Shown here: positions 9,036 to 15,860 of the stretch, one piece after another
How the letters are laid out: each line of letters starts with the position of its first letter
Position numbering within the stretch: the first letter of the stretch is position 1
Notes under the pieces: generated by a model
Databases searched by the model: none
What the model was told of the DNA's origin: nothing
What the model saw: only the letters and a program-made list of their open reading frames with translations
Made by a program: the position numbers and the translations under genes
Assembly (NCBI GenBank): GCA_002367635.1
Contig: DFDI01000044.1
Span: 12,746-51,874 of the forward strand
Source: Betaproteobacteria bacterium UBA3031
Lineage (GTDB): Bacteria; Pseudomonadota; Gammaproteobacteria; Burkholderiales; Eutrophovitaceae
DNA length: 39,129 nt
Direction: 5' to 3'

Positions 9036-10235
9036 ATGTTTTGGAATTCCTTTGTTCTAGCCGTCCATGCGATAAAAAGAAATCTTCTAAGAAGTTTCCT
9101 AACGGTACTCGGAATCATAATCGGTGTTGCCGCAGTCATCACTATGGTCACTGTTGGTCGTGGAGCGACACAGTCTGTGAGTGACCAGATTTCAGCTATG
9201 GGAACAAATCAGCTCGTTGTGCGACCTGGACAAAGAAGGGGGTCAGGTGCAAATACGCCAAAATTCAAACAAAAAGATGTAGACCTAATAAGAACTCAGG
9301 TTACTGGTATAGCTGGCGTAGCACCCTACTCAACCCTTTCTGCGACCGTAATATTCCAGGCGAAAAATTACACCACATTAATTACAGGCACAACCAACGA
9401 TTTTTTTACAGTTGGCAATTGGGTTTTGCAATCGGGTAGGCAATTCTACGACAGCGAACTCAATTCAGGCAAAGCTTCCTGCATTCTGGGAACAACCGTG
9501 AAAAACAAGTTATTTGGCAAAGAAAATCCACAAGGACAACGAATTCGCGTAAAGCAATTTACATGCGAAGTGATTGGGGTGCTCGAATCAAAAGGTCAGT
9601 CCACATGGGGCACAGACCAAGACGACAATGTGCTTATGCCGCTCAAGACTGTGCATAGACGCCTTCTGGGCAGTCTCGACATTGAAAGAATAGCCGTGAA
9701 AGTTGCAGACAGCAAAAAAATCAGCATCACGCAAGAAAAAATAACGGAGCTGATAAGACAATCTAGACGACTACCCGACAACATGGAGAATGACTTTAGA
9801 GTCTTAGATATGCGTCAAATTATCCAAACCTTAACTGGTACAACGCGGGTTTTAACGATGTTACTTGGCGCGGTTGCTGCGGTCAGCCTTCTCGTTGGTG
9901 GCATTGGGATTATGAATATTATGCTGGTGTCTGTAACAGAAAGAACAAAGGAGATTGGCATTCGGTTGGCAATTGGTGCACTCGAAAAACATGTATTGAT
10001 GCAATTCCTTATCGAAGCGGTGGTGTTATCCAGTATTGGCGGCGTACTCGGTTTAATTTTAGCAGCAGGTTTATCAATATTCGGGGCAAGCCTGATGGGC
10101 GTACCCTTTATTTTCGACCTGCAAATAAATATTTTAGCTTTCTTATTCGCCGCTTCAATCGGAATATTATTTGGGTTCGTGCCTGCGCGACGAGCTGCCC
10201 GCCTCAATCCAATTGACGCTCTTCGCCACGAATAA
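9036..10235 (+). CDS. ABC transporter permease, MacB/FtsX type
   Basis: Inner-membrane permease of 399 residues with the MacB topology. An N-terminal helix (SFLTVLGIIIGVAAVITMV, about residues 19-39) is followed by a large periplasmic domain of the MacB_PCD type (to about residue 265). Three C-terminal helices make up the FtsX domain (AVAAVSLLVGGIGIMNIML, then two more), with the conserved cytoplasmic segment VTERTKEIGIRLAIGA between them and RRAARLNPIDALRHE at the end. Complete in itself, with its own start and stop, so this is not a frameshifted MacB fusion. It forms the membrane part of the pump encoded by the three upstream genes. The substrate is not predictable from sequence; the operon context suggests an ester, acyl or aromatic compound. 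Confidence 0.93.
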   Translation: MFWNSFVLAVHAIKRNLLRSFLTVLGIIIGVAAVITMVTVGRGATQSVSDQISAMGTNQLVVRPGQRRGSGANTPKFKQKDVDLIRTQVTGIAGVAPYSTLSATVIFQAKNYTTLITGTTNDFFTVGNWVLQSGRQFYDSELNSGKASCILGTTVKNKLFGKENPQGQRIRVKQFTCEVIGVLESKGQSTWGTDQDDNVLMPLKTVHRRLLGSLDIERIAVKVADSKKISITQEKITELIRQSRRLPDNMENDFRVLDMRQIIQTLTGTTRVLTMLLGAVAAVSLLVGGIGIMNIMLVSVTERTKEIGIRLAIGALEKHVLMQFLIEAVVLSSIGGVLGLILAAGLSIFGASLMGVPFIFDLQINILAFLFAASIGILFGFVPARRAARLNPIDALRHE

Positions 10236-10283
10236 ACGTATGATTAAGCACATTATGAAAATCAAGCACATGGAATTGCCCTT

Positions 10284-11780
10284 ATGTTAACAATCGGAGT
10301 CGTCGGTGCCGGCACTATGGGTAGTGGTATCGCTCAAGTAGCTATTGCGGCTGGTGAAACAGTAAAACTTTACGATCCATTTCCTCAGGCCACCGAACGT
10401 GGTCGGGAAATGATTAAAAAAAATCTCGAATTTCTGGTAGGCAAACACAAACTTACTAAAGACGAATCCACCGTTATGTTAGCGAGACTTGATATTGTCC
10501 AAACTACGAGAGACCTCGCAGCTTGTGACGTGGTAATTGAGGCCATTATTGAGGATGAAAATTTAAAGAAAGAACTATTTAAAGACTTAGAAACAATCAT
10601 CTCTCCTGACGCGATTCTAGCCACGAACACCTCATCAATATCAATTACTTCGCTATCAAACGGTCTGACACGTCCGGAACGCTTGGTAGGCATGCATTTC
10701 TTTAACCCAGCACCTCGCATGAAGCTTATAGAAGTGATCAAGGGACTTAGAACCTCCGAGCAGTATGTCGACTTTATTATTGAACTAGCAAAGCGATGGG
10801 GCAAGGTCCCCGTAACGGCAAAATCCACGCCAGGATTCATAGTGAATCGCGTAGCCAGGCCATTCTACGGAGAAGCACTCCGGATTCTGATGGAAGATGG
10901 AACCGACCATGCGAGCTTAGACACAGTGATGCGTGAGTGTGGTGGCTTTCCACTGGGGCCTTGTCAACTTATGGATCTTATTGGATTGGATGTCAATCTA
11001 TCCGTCACTCAATCCGTGTTTGAAGCCACAGCATTCGACCCTAGATACGCACCATCGCTTTTACAACAAGAGCTGGTTCGTGCCGGAAAAATAGGACGAA
11101 AATCGGGAGAAGGATTTTATACCTATCCGACAAATATCGTAAACCACAAAAATAATGAAACTGCTACTGCTGTTGAACCAAATGTACTCGATCTAGAATA
11201 CGTCGACGATGCTTTAATCAAACCTCTCATAGATCGATTAATTACGTCAGGCAATAGTCTAACGGGGGTCGCCACAAGCAAGAGTATACCCACGATCGCC
11301 TTAACTGATGGAAGGACTGCAACACAACGCTCAGACGACGAATCAATTCGGAATTTAGTACTCCTTGACCTTTGTCTCAATTTTGAACTTACTAAGCGTA
11401 TTGCATTGACGCATGCGGAACAATGTACGCCACAAGCTGTAGACCAAATCGTTTGCGCCCTGCAAAGTGCCGGATGTCACGTGACGATAATTCGAGATAT
11501 CGCAGGCATGATCGTAACGCGAACCGTTGCAATGCTCGCGAATGAAGCCGCAGATTTAGTACATCAGCGTGTATCCACACCGCAAGAAATCGACACAGCG
11601 ATGACTTTAGGTACTGGCTACCCCAAAGGCCCCCTTTTGTGGGCTGACCAAATTGGCTTAAAAAATATCTCAAAAATACTGAAGAATTTATGTGACCATT
11701 ACGGGCCGTCTCGCTATCGACTATCTCCGTTAATCCAGCGTAAATCTATTTCCAATCAATTATTTCATGGGTCGCCATAA
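10284..11780 (+). CDS. paaH: 3-hydroxyacyl-CoA dehydrogenase, PaaH-like
   Basis: NAD-dependent oxidation of a 3-hydroxyacyl-CoA (3-hydroxyadipyl-CoA in phenylacetate breakdown), cytosolic. The Rossmann start GVVGAGTMGSGIAQVA gives the G-x-G-x-x-G motif (residues 8-13). NTSSISIT, MHFFNPAPRMKL (catalytic His) and STPGFIVNRVARPFY follow. The length of 498 residues, with a second C-terminal 3HCDH domain (PGMIVTRTVAMLANEA, TAMTLGTGYPKGPLLWADQIG), matches the two-domain PaaH/PaaC type and not the short HbdH type. It is 48 bases after the permease gene and overlaps the next start by one base (TAATG). With the PaaG-like gene it suggests a beta-oxidation-like route. No thiolase is in the operon, so the pathway must be completed elsewhere. 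Confidence 0.92.
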   Translation: MLTIGVVGAGTMGSGIAQVAIAAGETVKLYDPFPQATERGREMIKKNLEFLVGKHKLTKDESTVMLARLDIVQTTRDLAACDVVIEAIIEDENLKKELFKDLETIISPDAILATNTSSISITSLSNGLTRPERLVGMHFFNPAPRMKLIEVIKGLRTSEQYVDFIIELAKRWGKVPVTAKSTPGFIVNRVARPFYGEALRILMEDGTDHASLDTVMRECGGFPLGPCQLMDLIGLDVNLSVTQSVFEATAFDPRYAPSLLQQELVRAGKIGRKSGEGFYTYPTNIVNHKNNETATAVEPNVLDLEYVDDALIKPLIDRLITSGNSLTGVATSKSIPTIALTDGRTATQRSDDESIRNLVLLDLCLNFELTKRIALTHAEQCTPQAVDQIVCALQSAGCHVTIIRDIAGMIVTRTVAMLANEAADLVHQRVSTPQEIDTAMTLGTGYPKGPLLWADQIGLKNISKILKNLCDHYGPSRYRLSPLIQRKSISNQLFHGSP

Positions 11781-13864
11781 TGTTTAAAAGACTTTACCTG
11801 TTAGGAATCTCCTTAGTCCTGTTTTCAATACCACCTGTCAACGCACGGGTCACTCAATTGGAAATTACCGAGATCATATCCGTTGCGGGTGGCAAACACT
11901 TCGGAGACATTGGCGCTTACGAAAAAGTGTCTGGTATTGCTTACTTTGAAATTTCACCAGACCACAAAAGAAACAAAATCATTACTGATATCGCCAGGGC
12001 GCGCATCAATGCAGACGGAAATGTTGAATTTAATGCCAAATTCGAAATATTACGCCCAGTTGACCCATCAAAAGCAAGCGGCACTCTATTCGTTGAAGCC
12101 CCCTCCCAAGGTGAGAAACTCAGCCTAGGTCTTTTGCATGATATTGATGAAACAATAGATCTAAATTTCATTGATGAAACTACAGATCTCGGTAACGGTT
12201 TTTTATTTGAACGCGGACATACGGTGGCATGGATCGCTTGGCAAGCACAAATAGAAGAAATAGACCATCGGCTTGTTGTTGACTTTCCGATTACCCTAGA
12301 AAATGATCAACCTGTCACAGGCTTCATTCTCACGGAATTTAATGGCAAGAGTTTTAAAGACCAAAACCCATACACGCTCCCTCTATCCGGACGAGACTTT
12401 GTCAAATCTTTCCCAACAATATCCACCGATCAAGAAACAGCGAAAGCTTCACTATTTGTCATGGAAAGTGGATCAACAGACGTAAGCAGCTCTGGGGTAC
12501 GAAAAGGCGAAGCAATTCCTGCAGACCAATGGCAATTCGCGCACTGTCCCGACGGATGGCCAGGGGAATCTTCTTCGACCTTCATCTGCGTTAAAAATGG
12601 TTTCCTAAAAAATAGGAACTATCATTTGATTTACCAGGCAGTCGACTCGCCCGTCATGGGATTAGGGCTTGCAACGACCCGTGACTTTATTTCACATCTA
12701 AGGCACGAAAATAAAGATTCATTGGGCAATCAAAGCCCAACATCTGACGTCAAACACGTCATTTGTCAGGGTATCGGTCAAGGGGCTGAATACCTCAGAG
12801 ATTTTCTCTACCAAGGATTCAACGTCGACCTCAACAATCAAAAAGTGTGTGATGGCATGAATATCCATGCTGCTGGAGTAGAGAAAACCTACTTGAATTA
12901 TCGATTTTCACAACCATACAGAGTATCTACCCAGCATTCTGAACGATTTATTCCAGACATGAATTTCCCGAGACAATATTCTGTCCGGGTTAATCCGTTT
13001 TTAAAGTTTCCTGATGGCATTTTAAAAAAACCAGCCTTTGATCCATACATTTTTCACACCGACACCTCGACTCAATATTGGCAATCAAGAGCATCTCTGG
13101 TCAGCTCAAGTGAAGGTGGAACCATGGACTTTTCTGAATCTTCACGAGTTAGACAGTTTCTAATATCAGGCGCCGAGAGCTACAACCGATTCAATAGCTT
13201 GGCACACAATGGGTACGGGGGAAGACAATGTTTCTTTCCCTCAAATAACTTGCACATTGGAGCTTTAATGCGTGCTTTGGTTTCAAACTTAGAAGAATGG
13301 GTTGTCGATGGAGAGCAACCTTTGGATTCAATTTATCCAAAAATTTATGACGAAACACTAGTTGAGGCCTCGTCCATGTTCTTACCAAGCTTAGTAAAAG
13401 AAAATTTTCGTGGCGCCTTAAATGGATCCGGCGATATGGAGTTTGGCCCCAGAGTAAAATTTAACCGCGGCGTAGTGGACTTACTCGTTCCAGAGGTGAT
13501 TGCGAACCACAAGGTGTTAGTGCCAGCAGTTGATCAATTTGGTCACGATATCGCCGGCATAAGACATCCACATATCGAAGTGCCTATGGGGACTCATCTA
13601 GGTTGGAACCTTCGGACTACAGAGTTCGGCGGTGGTGACCTCTGCGATGAAAATGGTTCGTTTATCCCACTATCACTAGATGACAGTGCAGCTATAGCAG
13701 CTAATGACTCTAGACCATCACTACTCTCAATCTACCCAGACTACATGACTTACGTTCAAAAAGTACGTGAAGCTACTGAGGCATTAGTGGCTCAAAAATT
13801 GTTACTTCAAAAAGATGCGGATATTTTGCTTGAAAAAGTAGGGCACAATATATCCATGCACTGA
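11780..13864 (+). CDS. Exported alpha/beta-hydrolase domain protein (Abhydrolase_10 type) with altered nucleophile site
   Basis: A 694-residue protein with an N-terminal signal peptide (KRLYLLGISLVLFSIPPVNA, cleavage after about residue 22), so periplasmic or secreted. Its layout and the segment YLRDFLYQGFNVD (338-350), followed by CDGMNIHAAG and NYRFSQPY, match what I recall of the large alpha/beta-hydrolase family Abhydrolase_10. In that family the segment just before is G-x-S-Q-S-G-R, holding the nucleophile. Here it reads GIGQGAEY (331-338), with Gly333 in the nucleophile place. It may be inactive, use another residue, or bind rather than cut. It lies in the operon between PaaH-like and SGNH-esterase genes. 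The exact function is unknown. The start is the ATG overlapping the previous stop. Confidence 0.8.
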   Translation: MFKRLYLLGISLVLFSIPPVNARVTQLEITEIISVAGGKHFGDIGAYEKVSGIAYFEISPDHKRNKIITDIARARINADGNVEFNAKFEILRPVDPSKASGTLFVEAPSQGEKLSLGLLHDIDETIDLNFIDETTDLGNGFLFERGHTVAWIAWQAQIEEIDHRLVVDFPITLENDQPVTGFILTEFNGKSFKDQNPYTLPLSGRDFVKSFPTISTDQETAKASLFVMESGSTDVSSSGVRKGEAIPADQWQFAHCPDGWPGESSSTFICVKNGFLKNRNYHLIYQAVDSPVMGLGLATTRDFISHLRHENKDSLGNQSPTSDVKHVICQGIGQGAEYLRDFLYQGFNVDLNNQKVCDGMNIHAAGVEKTYLNYRFSQPYRVSTQHSERFIPDMNFPRQYSVRVNPFLKFPDGILKKPAFDPYIFHTDTSTQYWQSRASLVSSSEGGTMDFSESSRVRQFLISGAESYNRFNSLAHNGYGGRQCFFPSNNLHIGALMRALVSNLEEWVVDGEQPLDSIYPKIYDETLVEASSMFLPSLVKENFRGALNGSGDMEFGPRVKFNRGVVDLLVPEVIANHKVLVPAVDQFGHDIAGIRHPHIEVPMGTHLGWNLRTTEFGGGDLCDENGSFIPLSLDDSAAIAANDSRPSLLSIYPDYMTYVQKVREATEALVAQKLLLQKDADILLEKVGHNISMH

Positions 13865-13893
13865 ATAACTATCCGACATGGAGTTCCCTCGAT

Positions 13894-14532
13894 ATGAAAC
13901 AAATCCTCGTTTATTCTGACTCATTGACCTGGGGCATTATCCCAGGAACGCGCAGGCGTTTAGACTTTAATGATCGATGGACAGGTTTTATGGAAAATCT
14001 GCTTAATCAAAGCGAAACCAAAGTTCGAGTCATTGAGAACTGTCTTAATGGAAGACGAACCGTTTGGGATGACCCCTTTTTGCCAGGTCGAAAAGGCGTC
14101 GATGGCATTCAGCAAGTTATAGAAATGCATTCACCTCTAGACTTAGTCATTCTTGCGTTAGGCACAAATGACTTCCAATCGATGCATGACTTTAATGCTT
14201 GGCATTCGGCACAAGGGATACGCACGATAGTGAACCGTATCAAAACAGCACCCGTCGAGCCTGGAATGCCTATCCCGCCTATTTTATTAGTCACTCCACC
14301 AATAATCGAGACTCCCAAAGGACTAATTGCTCCTAAATTTAAGGGTGGAGAAAATAAAATAATAGGTTTGTCGGAGGAATATAAAAAAATCTCTGATGAT
14401 ATGCAATGCCATTACTTTGATTGCTCATCCGTCACAACCGCCAGTAAAGTTGATGGCATTCACCTCGACAAAGATCAACACCATCTTGTGGGTGCGGCGA
14501 TATCACCATTGGTTGCGTCAATCTTGAGTTAA
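13894..14532 (+). CDS. SGNH-family esterase/acyltransferase, MsAcT arylesterase-like
   Basis: A 212-residue SGNH hydrolase without a signal peptide, so cytosolic. Block I is SDSLTWG with the nucleophile Ser10 (usual family text GDSLTWG). Gly52 in ENCLNGRRT fits block II, Asn92 in LGTND block III, and Asp187/His190 in VDGIH complete the triad. Spacing and wording resemble the Mycobacterium smegmatis arylesterase/acyltransferase MsAcT (DRWTG, LDLVILALGTND, TPPI, KFKGGENK), known for ester hydrolysis and acyl transfer in water. A GGAG ribosome site lies 12 bases before the ATG. It is the last gene of the plus-strand operon and converges on ispF with a 19-base gap. It probably removes or adds an acyl group on the operon's substrate (inference). 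Confidence 0.88.
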   Translation: MKQILVYSDSLTWGIIPGTRRRLDFNDRWTGFMENLLNQSETKVRVIENCLNGRRTVWDDPFLPGRKGVDGIQQVIEMHSPLDLVILALGTNDFQSMHDFNAWHSAQGIRTIVNRIKTAPVEPGMPIPPILLVTPPIIETPKGLIAPKFKGGENKIIGLSEEYKKISDDMQCHYFDCSSVTTASKVDGIHLDKDQHHLVGAAISPLVASILS

Positions 14533-14539
14533 TTAACTC
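14526..14539. repeat. Perfect 14-base palindrome at the esterase stop codon
   Basis: GAGTTAATTAACTC is self-complementary and contains the TAA stop of the esterase gene. It lies between two convergent genes, so it could be a weak bidirectional RNA hairpin, but it has no GC-rich stem and no T run, and a perfect palindrome without a loop folds poorly in RNA. Confidence 0.4.
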
Positions 14540-14551
14540 TAGTTCCGCTTA

Positions 14552-15025
14552 TTACGTAGGCGATAATAAAACCGAGACCATTGCAACAATGCACTCCTCC
14601 CGGCCAACCATTCCCAAACGTTCCGAGGTCTTTGCTTTGACGTTTACCCGGTCAACACTGACACTGAGTAACTCGGCCAACACCTCACGCATATCCGCAA
14701 TATACGGTGATAATTTGGGTCGCTCTGCAATCACCGTAGAGTCGACGTTGACCACTTCATATCCCGATTCACACACCATTTTATAGGCCGTTGCAAGCAT
14801 AACCCTACTATCGACGCCTTCCCACTGAGGATCCGTGTCAGGAAAATGTTGGCCGATATCGCCCAGACCACATGCGCCCAGAAGCGCGTCAATCAAGGCA
14901 TGAATTAAAACATCCGCATCCGAATGTCCCGCCAATCCCTTCTCATGGGGAATTAGAACGCCACCAAGGATTAATGGCCTGTCCGAAACCAAAACGTGCA
15001 CATCAAATCCCTCACCAATTCTCAT
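14552..15025 (-). CDS. ispF: IspF, 2-C-methyl-D-erythritol 2,4-cyclodiphosphate synthase
   Basis: Fifth step of the MEP isoprenoid pathway: CDP-methylerythritol phosphate to MEcPP with release of CMP. A cytosolic trimer. The 157 residues are the usual length. Metal ligands are visible as Asp8 and His10 (GFDVH) and His42 (VLIHALIDALLGACGLGDIG); HFPDTD and ERPKLSPY are further family signatures. The ATG overlaps the ispD stop by four bases, the classic coupled ispDF pair. Confidence 0.97.
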   Translation of the reverse strand: MRIGEGFDVHVLVSDRPLILGGVLIPHEKGLAGHSDADVLIHALIDALLGACGLGDIGQHFPDTDPQWEGVDSRVMLATAYKMVCESGYEVVNVDSTVIAERPKLSPYIADMREVLAELLSVSVDRVNVKAKTSERLGMVGREECIVAMVSVLLSPT

Positions 15026-15759
15026 TTGTCAGCTACCTTTCTGAAAGAACGTTGTTCAAGGACTAATTGCGCACGATCAAGATCACGTTCGTATGTGATT
15101 TTAAAGTTATCTGCGTCAGATTCAATAAGCCTCGGTTTCATGCCCAGTCTCTCTACTGCTGAGGACTCATCGGTTATTTCGTCAAAATTATTCGCACCCT
15201 CTAACGCTTCTTCGAGCGCAGCTCGTCTAAACATCTGTGGTGTCTGAGCCGACCAAAGTTTTTTCCGGTCAACTGTAGAAACGATCTGATCACGATCATC
15301 AGACTGCTTAATGGTATCTACTAAACGACAGGCGAGTAACCCACCATCAGAATAATTTGCGACCCCTTCAATAAGACGATCAATCAATTCGGCAGTGACA
15401 AGTGGACGAGCCGCATCATGCACGAGAATCCAATCGACGTCACGGACCTCACCACCCAGCGATCTGATGCCATTTAAAACCGTCTCTGCCCTGGTCTTAC
15501 CACCCAACGAAACAATTTTTAACTTACTTTGATTAAGACTCTCCATCAGGTTCTCTGTGCCTGTATCGCCTGTCGACAACACGACAACAACGCCGTTGAT
15601 TTTTTTGTGTTCAAGAAATGGTTCTATTGACCTTTGAAGCACTGACTTGCCAAGCAAATTCATGTGCTGCTTCACAGCATTGCCTTGAGATCCGAATCTT
15701 GTACCTTTGCCTGCCGCAGGTATCACAACGAAATAAGATGAGGAAAGTTTAAGTGACAC
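15022..15759 (-). CDS. ispD: IspD, 2-C-methyl-D-erythritol 4-phosphate cytidylyltransferase
   Basis: Third step of the MEP pathway: transfers CMP from CTP to methylerythritol phosphate. The 245-residue sequence opens with the nucleotide-binding loop VIPAAGKGTRFG (12-23), and carries ILVHDAARPLVT, VDRKKLWSAQTPQMFRR and DESSAVERLG, all typical. The start codon is GTG at 15757-15759; no in-frame ATG precedes the catalytic loop, and there is no clear Shine-Dalgarno site. Coupled to ispF by a four-base overlap. Divergent from mfd with a 99-base spacer; no FtsB gene, its usual gammaproteobacterial neighbour, is adjacent. Confidence 0.95.
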   Translation of the reverse strand: MSLKLSSSYFVVIPAAGKGTRFGSQGNAVKQHMNLLGKSVLQRSIEPFLEHKKINGVVVVLSTGDTGTENLMESLNQSKLKIVSLGGKTRAETVLNGIRSLGGEVRDVDWILVHDAARPLVTAELIDRLIEGVANYSDGGLLACRLVDTIKQSDDRDQIVSTVDRKKLWSAQTPQMFRRAALEEALEGANNFDEITDESSAVERLGMKPRLIESDADNFKITYERDLDRAQLVLEQRSFRKVADK

Positions 15760-15836
15760 TGTTCGCTATTTGAGTCATTTGATCAATTTATAATTTATCG
15801 GTTTATAGTTAAAGGCATGCTATGACGCTTGTGCAT

Positions 15837-15842
15837 TATAAT
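15837..15842 (+). promoter_or_regulatory. Candidate -10 box for mfd
   Basis: A perfect TATAAT hexamer ends 16 bases before the mfd ATG. No good -35 element sits 15-19 bases upstream (GGCATG is at the 17-base position). If used, transcription would begin at about 15849-15850 and the leader would be only about ten bases. Confidence 0.35.
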
Positions 15843-15844
15843 CT

Positions 15845-15860
15845 ATGCTTTTTAAAGCAT
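15845..15860 (+). repeat. Inverted repeat covering the mfd start codon
   Basis: ATGCTTT and AAAGCAT are separated by TT. The right arm includes the first two bases of the mfd ATG. As RNA it could form a six-pair hairpin with a four-base loop (TTTA) and occlude the start; as DNA it could be a protein site near the predicted transcription start. Confidence 0.45.

Noticed and set aside
8300..9040. Possible frameshift splitting a MacB fusion gene
   Set aside because: Both halves have complete termini, stop and start codons of their own and an intergenic gap; MacB-like systems with separate subunits are known.
9815..10207. Minus-strand 130-codon ORF inside the permease gene
   Set aside because: It mirrors the strongly coding permease frame and its composition (Arg/Ile/Asn-rich) is that of a shadow.
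10246..10271. Direct repeat AAGCACAT before the paaH-like gene
   Set aside because: Two eight-base copies ten bases apart could be a half-site pair, but no promoter is near and the chance of such repeats is high.
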